From: G963676655 sp963676655
Lineage (GTDB): Bacteria > Verrucomicrobiota > Lentisphaeria > Victivallales > Victivallaceae
DNA length: 64,000 nucleotides
Direction: 5' to 3'
Assembly (NCBI GenBank): GCA_963676655.2
Contig: CAXXKX010000003.1
Span: forward strand, 4,402,001-4,466,000
Both the position numbers and the translations under genes were made by a program. Shown here in pieces: positions 1 through 8,432 of this stretch (position 1 is the first letter of the stretch; every line of letters begins with the position of its first letter). The notes beneath the pieces are model-generated. The model was not told the origin of the DNA and searched no databases. It saw only the letters and a list, made by a program, of their open reading frames with translations.

Positions 1-543
1 TCATGGCAGGGATACAACACCAGCATGTGCCGGACCGATGACAGTTTTCTGTTGACTTTTGAATTGGGAGCTCCGGTTGATATTGTCGGAGTTCCGTTTA
101 CCATGTTTTTTGCCGAATCAGATGATCTGGAGAACTGGCGGATCATTCCGGACGCGGTTTTCGGTCAGGAAATCTATACCGGCGGACCAATGCTGCGCTA
201 TTTTGACAAATGGTATTACTTCTTTTATCTGGATGGCTCTTATGAAAGCGGTTTTGAAGAATACGTTGTGCGTTCCCGCGACTTGAAAAAATGGGAATGG
301 AGTTCACGCAATCCGGTAATGACCTATAACGACGAGGACCGGAAACTCGCGGCGGACTTTTCTCCTGAGGATGAACGGAAAATTGCAATTGCCGAAAATA
401 TCAACGTTTCGGATCTGGATATGTGCGAATGGCGGAATAAGCTCTATATGGTATATTCCTGGGGTAATCAGCGCGGTACGGAATATCTGGCCGAAGCCGA
501 AGCCGAATGTACAGAGCAGGAATTCTGCGAATCCTTTTTTTGA
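1..543 (+). CDS. Glycosidase-like five-bladed beta-propeller protein, 3' part
   Basis: The reading frame is open from base 1 and ends at TGA 541-543, so the gene begins upstream of the window; the ATG at 25 is internal. The visible 180 residues have the W/D/Y-rich blade pattern of GH43/GH32/GH130-type propellers. Examples are SDDLENWRI followed by GGPMLRYFDKWYYFFY, then RSRDLKKWEW and later MCEWRNKLYMVYSWGNQRG. In these families such blades alternate 'does it look like this sugar request' loops with short strands. No signal peptide can be judged because the N-terminus is missing. The exact family and substrate cannot be fixed from this fragment. A small hairpin follows the stop. Confidence 0.7.
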   Translation, partial: SWQGYNTSMCRTDDSFLLTFELGAPVDIVGVPFTMFFAESDDLENWRIIPDAVFGQEIYTGGPMLRYFDKWYYFFYLDGSYESGFEEYVVRSRDLKKWEWSSRNPVMTYNDEDRKLAADFSPEDERKIAIAENINVSDLDMCEWRNKLYMVYSWGNQRGTEYLAEAEAECTEQEFCESFF

Positions 544-558
544 ATCCGTACGACGGAT
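544..558 (+). terminator. Short hairpin after the propeller gene
   Basis: ATCCGT (544-549) and ACGGAT (553-558) form a perfect 6-bp stem with a 3-base loop directly after the stop codon. No T-tract follows, so this is only a weak terminator candidate or a 3'-end stabiliser. Confidence 0.3.
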
Positions 559-761
559 CGTGATAGCCTGCTTCTCTCTTCGCACAATGCGCTACGGAAG
601 CGGAAAACAAATTCCCCGTCTTTCTGTGGCGTTACGTCCGGACTTAATTTTTGGTCGGCTCGTCACGTAATATCCAGTCAACGGCAGAGTGTTTTTTATT
701 GAACTATCATTTTACGCTGATATTGCCTTGAATCGTTATCCCCGTTTTTTTTTAGAAAATA

Positions 762-790
762 TTGCATTTCTCCTGAAAATACAATATAAT
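762..790 (+). promoter_or_regulatory. Sigma-70-type promoter
   Basis: TTGCAT at 762-767 and TATAAT at 785-790 are separated by exactly 17 bases. The predicted start of transcription is near 797, upstream of the ATG at 833. This supports the shorter start of the following small membrane protein. The rest of the 289-base gap from 544 holds nothing else recognisable. Confidence 0.65.
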
Positions 791-832
791 AGTTGTATGC
801 TCTTATGCGCTGATGCAAATTCCGGGGACAAG

Positions 833-1165
833 ATGATGAAATATATTTATTTTGAAAAGAATAAAATTCCGCTGTCTGTAAGTACGTTGCTGACTTTCCT
901 GTATCCTTTTTCATGCTTTGGTTTAATGATGTTTTTATTTCCATTGCATTCGAGTATGTATGTCGATTTTCCACGTGTGATGATGATTTTTATCGGACTT
1001 GGATTTCTCCGGCAGATAGTGGCAATATGTATAAGCAGGTTTTATTTGAGTACATATTGGCTGTGGTTAATTGGTTTTTGTGTATTTGCGAGAGTTTTGA
1101 GGTATATTGATCTTTATTACGGGCGCTATTGGACCGGCTTGATAGATTTTCTTTTCCGTTGGTGA
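833..1165 (+). CDS. Small integral membrane protein of unknown function
   Basis: A 110-residue hydrophobic protein. The frame is open further upstream to 689, but the consensus promoter at 762-790 and a GGGGA stretch just before ATG 833 favour this start; ATG 836 is equally possible. About three membrane segments are visible: LSVSTLLTFLYPFSCFGLMM, a stretch around VMMIFIGLGFLRQIVAICIS, and YWLWLIGFCVFARVL. The C-terminus is aromatic and basic (YIDLYYGRYWTGLIDFLFRW). No family is recognised. It stands alone between a plus-strand glycosidase end and the convergent GH2 gene. Confidence 0.5.
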   Translation: MMKYIYFEKNKIPLSVSTLLTFLYPFSCFGLMMFLFPLHSSMYVDFPRVMMIFIGLGFLRQIVAICISRFYLSTYWLWLIGFCVFARVLRYIDLYYGRYWTGLIDFLFRW

Positions 1166-1207
1166 TTGAATACAGGATGAACCAGCGTGTTTTACCTTTA
1201 GTAATTA

Positions 1208-3961
1208 TTAATTCAGCCAATTCATAAGTTCAACCGGGGATATTGATATTGCCGGATTGAACTCATCGCTGCTGATATAAGCGGACAAACTGTGCAACAA
1301 GGCTGCGGCTTCCGGTTTGTCGCTGATCGCGTTAAAATCAATGTTTGCGCACAAGATTTTGCCTCTACCGAGCCTGAATTCAAAGATCAAAGCCAGTTTT
1401 TCCTGCCGCCACATATTGTCTATCGGTTGCACAATCGGTGAAATCTCCATGGCGAGCCCGGCGATTTTAAGCGGTCTGCCGTGAATTAAGAGATTGCGCC
1501 ATTGCCAGTTGCTGTGATATTCGGTCGGGAACTGGTCCAACGCTGGATGCTTGTCGTTTATCTGCAGGCCCAAAGTACCGGGGGAGACTTCGCTGTCGTT
1601 TCTCTCTGATATCATTTTAAACATCGTGAAGGACCAGTAGTCGGTCATAAACAAACCGCCGTGGCTGATGTGTTTGATTTGCTCGAAATCAGGCGTCCAC
1701 AGCCAGGTTCCGCCGGATTCGATTTCTGTTAGTTTGCCAGTATCAATCAAGGAAACGCGCCGGATATTTTCCGGGATCTCCAAATCAAGCGCGGGATATA
1801 CCCATAATGGATAAGTATTGACGAACTCTCCAAGTTTAAGATTTAAGTCATAGCGTCGTGCTGTACCGGTTTGAGGAAAGTCTATTTCAATCGAACCGGC
1901 ATTTGATAACTCTCCCTGCGGGTGCGAGGTTGCTTCAAGCGTTCCGGATATGATTCCGGGAACAGACCATTCAATAACCGCCGGGGCGATATTGTCCGGA
2001 CCAAAATTCGCGACCTGAACATCGGCCCTAAATTTTTCCTTGCTGCTCCAGACGAATTTATCGAATCTCGCCAGTAGTGTGACCTGGTTGCATGACATCC
2101 GCCACTCATTCGGGGTGATATGCCCCTTATTTTCAAGGAATGAATTGAGAATGCCGACCAGCGCAGTCCCTTGTCCAGGGAAATCCTGCAGATCTAGCAG
2201 TTGAAAGCCGCCGAATCCATTGGTCCTGATGCCCTGTTCCATATCTTCTTTGTAGAGCAGGGACGCAAAACGCCCGGCGGCCCGGTTGAACTCGCGCCAT
2301 TGCTCCAGAATCCCGTTTCGTGCCATCAACTGACGCGACTCCTCGAAATTTTTGGCCTCAACCACCCCGGTATAACGTTCGATCTCGTCAAAATCCGGGA
2401 AAAACTGATACTGTCCGGTCTCGTGGCCGATTATTGGCAGGTTGATGCCGGCGATAGCTTTCGAGTACTCATGTCTGGTTCCCGGCTGCAAGGCGTTAAT
2501 AGCGCCGCCGTTGCCCTGGTTGGCATAGGAGAATGAGGCCCGGACCTGATGTTCAAGCGAGTAATGCGAATATTTCGCCACAGAAAAGGTGGTCCAGTAG
2601 TCGTCTCCCGGCTGGAGCTGCGGATCGTTAAAATGGTTGTTTGAGCCCTGGGCATAGAGTTTGTCGGGGCAGCGTTCCCGGAAAGCGGCGATCAGCCGGG
2701 CCATTACGGTGGTATTGCCGGCCAGCTCGTTGCCCAGAGCGAACATGACAAATGATCCGTAACTGCCGTATTCCTTCAAAATCGCCATGCCTTCTTTCAG
2801 CATATATTCCTCGGCCGCGGTTTTGATGGACGGATCGTATTCATTTATAGCATCATCACGGCCAAAACCGTCCAGAATTACGTCTTCAGTGGTATTTTTC
2901 TCCGCCTGGAGCAGGGCGTTCCAGTTTGGCAGTTCAGGTTGTAAATAAAGGCCAATTCGGTCCGCGGCGCGAAAAGCCGCTTCCGGTAGGCACCAGGAGT
3001 GGCACCTGATGTGATTGATGCCGTATTCCCGCATAATCCGCATATAATCCAACCATGGTTCAAGTTCCATTGGCGCATAACCGGTCAACGGAAAAACGCA
3101 GGCGTCGTGTTTGCCGCGCAGGAAGGTTTTAAGGCCGTTGATCGCAAACCGGGTGCCGTTGACGGCAAACTCCCGCATGGCGAATTCGACGCCCATCGCG
3201 TCATCTCCAAGAACTGCGTTAAGGCGGTATAAATTCGGTTCAAACTCATTCCAGAGTAGACAACTTTCCGTCATGTCGAGCTGGAATTTTTGACTCGATT
3301 CACCTGGCGGCAGGACTACCTCAAAGACTGCTTCCGGAATAACATGTTCCAGATTAGAATTGAAACTTGCGGCTTGAAATTTAATGGTTTTTGTCTGTTC
3401 GTTGCCGGTGTCATTGGCAAAATCAACTTCGACGCAGATTATTTTGGTCGCGATATCGGGAAATACCCGCAGGTGTTCGAGTCTTACTGGAGCAGCGATG
3501 CGCAACTCCATTCTGCCCACTACCCCGTTCCAGTTGGTCTGGGTATGATCCGAGTTGGCGTGGCCGCCGCCAAGACAGGCGTCGGCAGCGTTATTGACGC
3601 ATAAGGTTAGCTTATGTTGACCGCCTTTGAGGTAGCCGAGATTGTGTCGGTGCGGCGTACTGAATGAGTCGTTGAAGCCGATTTCAATATCGTCCAGATA
3701 GACGGTGCAGGCCCGGGTTCGTTCCAGATAAAGTTCAAAGTGGCTGCCTTCAGCATTTTCCGGAATAGTGAATATTTTTTCATACCAGGCCGGGCCGGAA
3801 TAAGTGTAACGTCTGGTTAGGTGGTCCTTGTAGCGATTGGAGTCGACATCGCCTTTTTTGTTTTCATCGGTAGTGCCAGGCAAACGAACCGTATCGGATA
3901 TCGAATCCTGATTAAAGCCGAAATTCCAGATTCCGGCAAGGGAAATTACTTGTCTTGCCAT
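1208..3961 (-). CDS. Glycoside hydrolase family 2 (beta-galactosidase/glucuronidase-like)
   Basis: 917 residues. The N-terminus has the GH2 sugar-binding jelly-roll pattern (SLAGIWNFGFN, then PAWYEKIFTIPE, LYLERTRACTVYLDDIEIG), followed by an Ig-like domain and a TIM barrel from about residue 270. The general acid/base glutamate is probably the E of GNELAGN near residue 411, and the nucleophile the E of GHETGQY near 513. A long C-terminal beta-rich part of about 300 residues follows. No signal peptide is visible, so a cytoplasmic role is likely. It starts 13 bases after the stop of the corrinoid-activating protein gene on the same strand, so the two are probably co-transcribed. The exact substrate (galactoside, glucuronide, mannoside) cannot be told from sequence alone. 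Confidence 0.85.
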   Translation of the reverse strand: MARQVISLAGIWNFGFNQDSISDTVRLPGTTDENKKGDVDSNRYKDHLTRRYTYSGPAWYEKIFTIPENAEGSHFELYLERTRACTVYLDDIEIGFNDSFSTPHRHNLGYLKGGQHKLTLCVNNAADACLGGGHANSDHTQTNWNGVVGRMELRIAAPVRLEHLRVFPDIATKIICVEVDFANDTGNEQTKTIKFQAASFNSNLEHVIPEAVFEVVLPPGESSQKFQLDMTESCLLWNEFEPNLYRLNAVLGDDAMGVEFAMREFAVNGTRFAINGLKTFLRGKHDACVFPLTGYAPMELEPWLDYMRIMREYGINHIRCHSWCLPEAAFRAADRIGLYLQPELPNWNALLQAEKNTTEDVILDGFGRDDAINEYDPSIKTAAEEYMLKEGMAILKEYGSYGSFVMFALGNELAGNTTVMARLIAAFRERCPDKLYAQGSNNHFNDPQLQPGDDYWTTFSVAKYSHYSLEHQVRASFSYANQGNGGAINALQPGTRHEYSKAIAGINLPIIGHETGQYQFFPDFDEIERYTGVVEAKNFEESRQLMARNGILEQWREFNRAAGRFASLLYKEDMEQGIRTNGFGGFQLLDLQDFPGQGTALVGILNSFLENKGHITPNEWRMSCNQVTLLARFDKFVWSSKEKFRADVQVANFGPDNIAPAVIEWSVPGIISGTLEATSHPQGELSNAGSIEIDFPQTGTARRYDLNLKLGEFVNTYPLWVYPALDLEIPENIRRVSLIDTGKLTEIESGGTWLWTPDFEQIKHISHGGLFMTDYWSFTMFKMISERNDSEVSPGTLGLQINDKHPALDQFPTEYHSNWQWRNLLIHGRPLKIAGLAMEISPIVQPIDNMWRQEKLALIFEFRLGRGKILCANIDFNAISDKPEAAALLHSLSAYISSDEFNPAISISPVELMNWLN

Positions 3962-3974
3962 TTTGATACCGCAG

Positions 3975-5852
3975 TCAGAAGGTTTTCGCCGAGGGGAAAT
4001 CGTCGGGATTGAAATTGGGGATTGCCAATGCTTCGATATAGTTCATTTCAAAATCCGGTACGGAGTTCAAGGAGATGTTGGTCGGCTCTTTGATTACTTC
4101 CCGGAACCGGGAGGCGGCGTGACAATCGGTCACCCGGCGGTAAGCCCCGGCGAGTGCGCTGTTGCCGATTTTTTCAGTAATTTCTGCCGCTGCTTCCGGC
4201 AGCATTCCGATGATTATTGCGTTCCTGATGTCGATATACCGGGCGAAACCGCCGGCAAGATATATTTTATCGAGTTCAGCAAATGTTTTGCCGCGGACAG
4301 ATAACAGCGTTTTGAGTCCGGCGTAAACCGCGCCTTTGGCCTTGAGTAATTGTTCGATGTCGCTTTCAGAGATGTAGACGATATCCCCGGTCGTGTTTCC
4401 GCTCAGGATACAGGCATGAATCGGATTGCCGTTGAGTTCGGTCTGCAGATATCGCCCACAGGCACGCAGTTTGTCAAGATTGTAACGACCGAAAGTATCG
4501 ATCAAGCCGCTTTCAAAACCAGAGGCGAGAAAATCAATCATGGCCGAACCGCATACTCCTTTGGGCTTGCAGTTGCCGATTGTCTGTAACGTGAAATCCA
4601 GATTGTCATTGATGGAAATACGTTCAATCGCGCCATCGGCCGCCCGCATGCCGCAGCCAACCCCGGCCCCCTCGAACGCAGGTCCGGCCGCGGCCGCACA
4701 GGTAAATAAGTCGCCTTCGTCGCACAGGACGGTTTCACTGTTGGTGCCGATGTCTATCAGAACGGCGATGCCGGTTGCTTTATCAAGTTCCGTGACCGCG
4801 ATTCCGGCGGTAAGGTCCCCTCCAATGTAACCGGAGATAGACGGAACACATTGAATTACAGCTTCCGGCGCGGCCAGCAGATTTATATCCGCGGCAATGG
4901 TCGGCGGGTAGATATTGGTGACCGGAGTAAAGGGCAGCGCCCCGATGCTTTTGGGGGATATGCCCAGCAGAAGATGGGTCATTACGGTATTGCCGGCGAA
5001 AGCGGCGAAAATTATATTTTTCGGGTCCGTATTAGTGGTTTGACATAATTCACGCAATAACGGATCAATGGTTTCTTCAAGCACCAGTTCCTGCATACGG
5101 CGCAGATTTTCCGGGGATTCTACCGCAAAAGATATTCTGGTGGCGACGTTATCGCCGTTACGCATTTGCTGATTATAGGCCGATGCACGATCAATTATTT
5201 CGCCGTTGAAAGGATTAAGCAGAATCGCTGCGATTGTGGTTGTTCCAACATCGACCGCGACCGCTCTGACGTCATGCAGCGAGTCGACTTTTCCGACCCG
5301 GACAATGGTCCAGTCATCATTGTCGTCGGCAATCGCACAGATGTCGATCTTGCGGCCTTTTTCCAGGATCGCGGATAATTCATGCAGGGCGTCGATGTTG
5401 CATAACAGATTTTTTAAAGTGATTTGTTTGTTAACTTCGGCAATCAGCAGCTCAGCTTCCGGGGTAGGGGATTCGAGAGACGGTTCCGGCAATTCCACTG
5501 TTAAAATATGGATGGCGGGACAGAATACCTCTTCGTTGCCTAGAAAATGTTCATCAATTCGGCCGTTGACAATCGCCATAGACGATGACGGGACAAAAAT
5601 TTCAGCTTCACCGCCAAGGCTGGTACAGGTACATGATTTGACCTGCTTCGGGTTATCATCCGCGATTTCAATTATCCCGTCCGGGTTTTCAAATAATCCG
5701 GCGTTCAGGCTGACCAGGCAGCGTCCGCAAATTCCCTTGCCGGAGCAACGCAGATCCAGAGGAATGCCGGCTTCGGTAATCAGGTCGGATAGCAGTTTAC
5801 CTTTATGGCCGGAAACTTTTATTTCATTTTGTTCGGTTTTGATCGTCAGCAT
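3975..5852 (-). CDS. Corrinoid protein reductive activator, RACo type (2Fe-2S ferredoxin plus ASKHA ATPase)
   Basis: 625 residues from ATG 5852. The longer frame begins with GTG 5885, but a -10 TATAAT at 5894-5899 would put transcription start near 5887, so ATG 5852 is preferred. The N-terminal ferredoxin domain carries CSGKGICGRC (Cys at about 36, 42, 45) and a later Cys in the SCTCTS segment, typical of plant-type [2Fe-2S] clusters. The rest is the DUF4445/ASKHA fold, with AVDVGTTTIAA and AVLIDIGTNSE as phosphate-binding motifs and LAGGFARYI near the end. Proteins of this family use ATP hydrolysis to return Co(II) corrinoid cofactors to Co(I). No C-terminal 4Fe-4S pair of the RamA kind is present. 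The neighbouring corrinoid protein upstream is its obvious client; GH2 lies 13 bases downstream. Confidence 0.88.
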   Translation of the reverse strand: MLTIKTEQNEIKVSGHKGKLLSDLITEAGIPLDLRCSGKGICGRCLVSLNAGLFENPDGIIEIADDNPKQVKSCTCTSLGGEAEIFVPSSSMAIVNGRIDEHFLGNEEVFCPAIHILTVELPEPSLESPTPEAELLIAEVNKQITLKNLLCNIDALHELSAILEKGRKIDICAIADDNDDWTIVRVGKVDSLHDVRAVAVDVGTTTIAAILLNPFNGEIIDRASAYNQQMRNGDNVATRISFAVESPENLRRMQELVLEETIDPLLRELCQTTNTDPKNIIFAAFAGNTVMTHLLLGISPKSIGALPFTPVTNIYPPTIAADINLLAAPEAVIQCVPSISGYIGGDLTAGIAVTELDKATGIAVLIDIGTNSETVLCDEGDLFTCAAAAGPAFEGAGVGCGMRAADGAIERISINDNLDFTLQTIGNCKPKGVCGSAMIDFLASGFESGLIDTFGRYNLDKLRACGRYLQTELNGNPIHACILSGNTTGDIVYISESDIEQLLKAKGAVYAGLKTLLSVRGKTFAELDKIYLAGGFARYIDIRNAIIIGMLPEAAAEITEKIGNSALAGAYRRVTDCHAASRFREVIKEPTNISLNSVPDFEMNYIEALAIPNFNPDDFPSAKTF

Positions 5853-5893
5853 ATTGAAACTCGCTTTGAAGATGACTGAAAACACAAAGCATT

Positions 5894-5921
5894 ATTATAG
5901 CATAATTATCTTAATAAACAA
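5894..5921 (-). promoter_or_regulatory. Promoter of the corrinoid-activator gene
   Basis: On the minus strand TTGTTT (5921-5916) and TATAAT (5899-5894) are spaced by 16 bases. It lies between the terminator of the corrinoid protein gene and the activator start. The activator and GH2 genes can therefore be transcribed independently of the corrinoid gene. Confidence 0.5.
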
Positions 5922-5935
5922 TGCTTGAAAAATAC

Positions 5936-5993
5936 AAAAAAACAGGGTAATAAGCGGAACAGGAGGTATGCCTGGAAGTTGCTTATTACCCTG
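5936..5993 (-). terminator. Rho-independent terminator of the corrinoid protein gene
   Basis: CAGGGTAATAAGC (5943-5955) and GCTTATTACCCTG (5981-5993) form a perfect 13-bp stem. On the minus strand the stem is followed by a run of seven T (5942-5936). It sits 17 bases after the stop of the corrinoid protein gene and before the promoter of the activator gene. Confidence 0.88.
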
Positions 5994-6009
5994 AAAAGTG
6001 TTAGTTGAA

Positions 6010-6630
6010 TTATTTGCCGAGCAAAGAATCAACCAGAATTACCGCGCCATTGGCGTCGTCGCTGTAACCGTCAGCGCCGATGGAATCGCAGAATTCCTGA
6101 GTAACCGGGGCGCCGCCGATAATGATTTTGACGTCCTGGTCTTTAAAGTGCTCAACCACATCTTTCATGTAGGTCATGGTGGTGGTCAGCAGTGAGCTGC
6201 AAGCAACAACGGTCGCGCCCTGATCAACGCCGCTCTGATATTTGGCGGTATCGCAGTTCACGCCAAGGTCAACTACTTCGTAGCCTGCGCCCTTGAGCAT
6301 GATCGCAACCAGATTTTTACCGATATCATGGAGGTCGCCCTTTACTGTACCGATACAAACTTTGCCCAGGGGCTCATGATCGGTGCTGGCCAGAATCGGC
6401 TCGACCAGTTCCAGTCCGGCCTGCATAGCGCGGGCCGCGATCAGCATTTGCGGTACATAAACTTCGTTACGGGAGAATTTATCACCCATTTCACGCATTG
6501 CGGGAATCATCGCGTTGTCCAAAATGTCAGCGACACTGTCCCCAGCGTCGATTCCGGCTTGAATCGCGGCGACAACTGCTTCACGTTGTCCTGCCATGAT
6601 TCCGGCTTTAATAGTTGCAAGATCAGCCAT
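6010..6630 (-). CDS. Corrinoid (B12-binding) protein of a methyltransferase system
   Basis: 206 residues. It has an N-terminal helical cap domain (B12-binding 2) and a C-terminal Rossmann-like B12 domain. The DLHDIG motif supplies the lower-ligand histidine, and SSLLTTTM and GGAPV are the other cofactor-contacting loops. This is the size and layout of MtbC/MttC/MtmC-like proteins that carry a methyl group between a substrate-specific methyltransferase and an acceptor methyltransferase. The start is supported by GAGGTG a few bases upstream. No substrate-specific methyltransferase (MtaB/MttB type) is adjacent. A UroD-family protein occurs at 36-37 kb. Which methylated compound is used cannot be read from this gene. 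Confidence 0.9.
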   Translation of the reverse strand: MADLATIKAGIMAGQREAVVAAIQAGIDAGDSVADILDNAMIPAMREMGDKFSRNEVYVPQMLIAARAMQAGLELVEPILASTDHEPLGKVCIGTVKGDLHDIGKNLVAIMLKGAGYEVVDLGVNCDTAKYQSGVDQGATVVACSSLLTTTMTYMKDVVEHFKDQDVKIIIGGAPVTQEFCDSIGADGYSDDANGAVILVDSLLGK

Positions 6631-6662
6631 TTTATTTTCACCTCGTTAGTTGTGTTAATATA

Positions 6663-6688
6663 CAACCGGAAAGGCTCGATACCGGTTG
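6663..6688 (-). promoter_or_regulatory. Hairpin in the 5' leader of the corrinoid protein gene
   Basis: CAACCGG (6663-6669) and CCGGTTG (6682-6688) form a 7-bp stem about 30 bases upstream of the corrinoid protein start. It does not look like a cobalamin riboswitch, which is far larger. It could stabilise or regulate the mRNA. The wider 490-base divergent gap to rpmF (6631-7120) is AT-rich and otherwise shows only the rpmF promoter. Confidence 0.35.
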
Positions 6689-7030
6689 CTCTTTTGTCTT
6701 AATTTAATATATGAAAAACACAATTCTTGTATCATTTTATTAAATATTTGCTCTATATTGTCGTAATTTGCAATTAGACTTGAAAGTTTATTGAATAAAT
6801 CACCCACTCGCGATGTATGATGAATATTAATTATTTATGGAAATTGAGCAATGTTTATGCCTTGTTTTCCTGCCATTTTATGATATTTTAATTTGCTGTC
6901 GGCAAACATCGTTTGTTTCATTTACACGCGTTTCAAAAAAAATTATTTGACAGGACAAACGAGGTTCTGAAAAACAGGGCGGAAGGAATTCCCGAGTGCA
7001 TTTAATTGCTTATTTTTTTCCAGCGGCGGC

Positions 7031-7058
7031 TTGAAAAAGATAAAATTTATGATAAATT
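7031..7058 (+). promoter_or_regulatory. Probable promoter of rpmF-plsX
   Basis: TTGAAA at 7031-7036 and TAAATT at 7053-7058 are separated by 16 bases, about 60 bases before the rpmF start. The match to consensus is moderate. Confidence 0.4.
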
Positions 7059-7120
7059 AATCATTCTGTAGTCGTTATATAAGACAAAATAATTTTTAAA
7101 CATATTCAGGAGAACTGAAA

Positions 7121-7297
7121 ATGGCAGTACCAAAAAGAAAAACCTCTAAGATGATGAAACGTCATCGCAAGGCCGCAAATCGCTACAAGGGCGTACAGGT
7201 TACTTTCTGTGAAGCATGCAATGCCGCAGCTGCGCCGCATCGTGCATGTCCCTCATGCGGATCATACAAAGGTAAAACAGTTATCAGCGCTGAGTAA
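7121..7297 (+). CDS. rpmF: 50S ribosomal protein L32
   Basis: 58 residues beginning MAVPKRKTSK, the standard L32 start. Two CxxC pairs form the zinc-binding knuckle: FCEAC (Cys 30 and 33) and ACPSC (Cys 43 and 46). The start has AGGAGA seven bases upstream. It lies six bases before plsX, an arrangement conserved across many bacteria where rpmF precedes the fatty acid/phospholipid genes. The product is part of the large ribosomal subunit near the peptidyl transferase centre. The call is certain from sequence and context. Confidence 0.97.
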   Translation: MAVPKRKTSKMMKRHRKAANRYKGVQVTFCEACNAAAAPHRACPSCGSYKGKTVISAE

Positions 7298-7303
7298 CGC
7301 ATA

Positions 7304-8326
7304 ATGAAGATAGCGGTTGATGCAATGGGGGGAGATTATGCTCCTGATGTCGCTATCGAGGGTATTGCTCTCGCACTGGCCGAATATCCCTGGATCTCCA
7401 AGATCCAGGCGGTAGGTCATTTGGGTAAAATATCATATTATCTTGAAAAATACGGGATTGCTGATCATCCGCGCCTTGAATTGGTTCATGCCGATCAAGC
7501 GGTGGAGATGAGTGATCCGTCAACGGTTGCTCTGCGCTCCAAAAAAAATTCTTCCATAACTGTTGCGGCGCGGTTGCTCAAAGAGAAAAAGACTGATGCC
7601 GTAGTCAGCGCCGGTCATACTGGTGCAGCGGTTTCTGCTACTACTGTTTTGTGTCGCACTCTTCCCGGAATTGACCGGCCTTCTATCGTCGCACTCCTCC
7701 CATCTCAGGACGGACGGCATTTTATTCTTACCGACGCCGGTGCCAATAGCGACTGCAAACCGGAACACTTGCAACAGTTCGCAATAATGGGTGAAGCCTA
7801 TTGTAACTTTATGTTTGATGTCGACAAACCGCGCATTGGTTTGATGAGTGTTGGCGGCGAAGATTCCAAAGGGAATGACCTGACCAAGGATACTTTTAAA
7901 TTACTTGCAGAGATGCCGTTGAATTTTGTTGGCAACGTTGAAGGCGACTCAATTTTTGAAATGGTGGCCGATGTAGTAATTACCGACGGCTTTACCGGCA
8001 ATGTAATTTTAAAGACCAGCGAAGGGCTGGCAAAATCAACCATCCACTGGCTGAAAGATGTTATTTCAAAGAATCCGGTCCGGATGACCAGCGCGGTACT
8101 GTTGCGCAACGCTTTCCGTGAACTAAAGGCGATAGCCGACTCTGAAGAATTTGGTGGAGCTCCTCTCCTTGGAATCGATGGTATCTGCATCATCGGACAT
8201 GGTGCTTCCCAATCCAAAGGAATCAAAAATGCAATCAGGGTTGCTGGTGAAACCGTCAAGTACGATCTTAATGGCAAAATTACCATGCGTCTGCATGAAT
8301 GCAATCTACTTCCCGAAGAAAAATAA
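7304..8326 (+). CDS. plsX: Phosphate acyltransferase PlsX
   Basis: 340 residues, normal length for PlsX. It begins with the family signature AVDAMGGDYAPD and contains SAGHTGAAV and the later TDGFTGNVILKTSEG segment, both conserved in the family. The enzyme converts acyl-ACP and phosphate to acyl-phosphate, the first step of the PlsX/PlsY route to phosphatidic acid, as a peripheral membrane protein. It is co-transcribed with rpmF. The fabH gene that often follows in other bacteria is absent; a minus-strand transposase gene comes next after about 100 bases without features. Confidence 0.96.
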   Translation: MKIAVDAMGGDYAPDVAIEGIALALAEYPWISKIQAVGHLGKISYYLEKYGIADHPRLELVHADQAVEMSDPSTVALRSKKNSSITVAARLLKEKKTDAVVSAGHTGAAVSATTVLCRTLPGIDRPSIVALLPSQDGRHFILTDAGANSDCKPEHLQQFAIMGEAYCNFMFDVDKPRIGLMSVGGEDSKGNDLTKDTFKLLAEMPLNFVGNVEGDSIFEMVADVVITDGFTGNVILKTSEGLAKSTIHWLKDVISKNPVRMTSAVLLRNAFRELKAIADSEEFGGAPLLGIDGICIIGHGASQSKGIKNAIRVAGETVKYDLNGKITMRLHECNLLPEEK

Positions 8327-8432
8327 TTATTGCGAAACACTTACTGCTTTTTTATACCTCCAGTTATCCCTGCATGTCCGTCAATTATTGACAAAATTAT
8401 CTATTGCCAAGTTTACAATTGGAGATATTACT

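Noticed and set aside
6663..6688. Possible cobalamin riboswitch before the corrinoid protein gene
   Set aside because: Only one 7-bp hairpin is present. The conserved B12-box and the large multi-arm structure are not seen.
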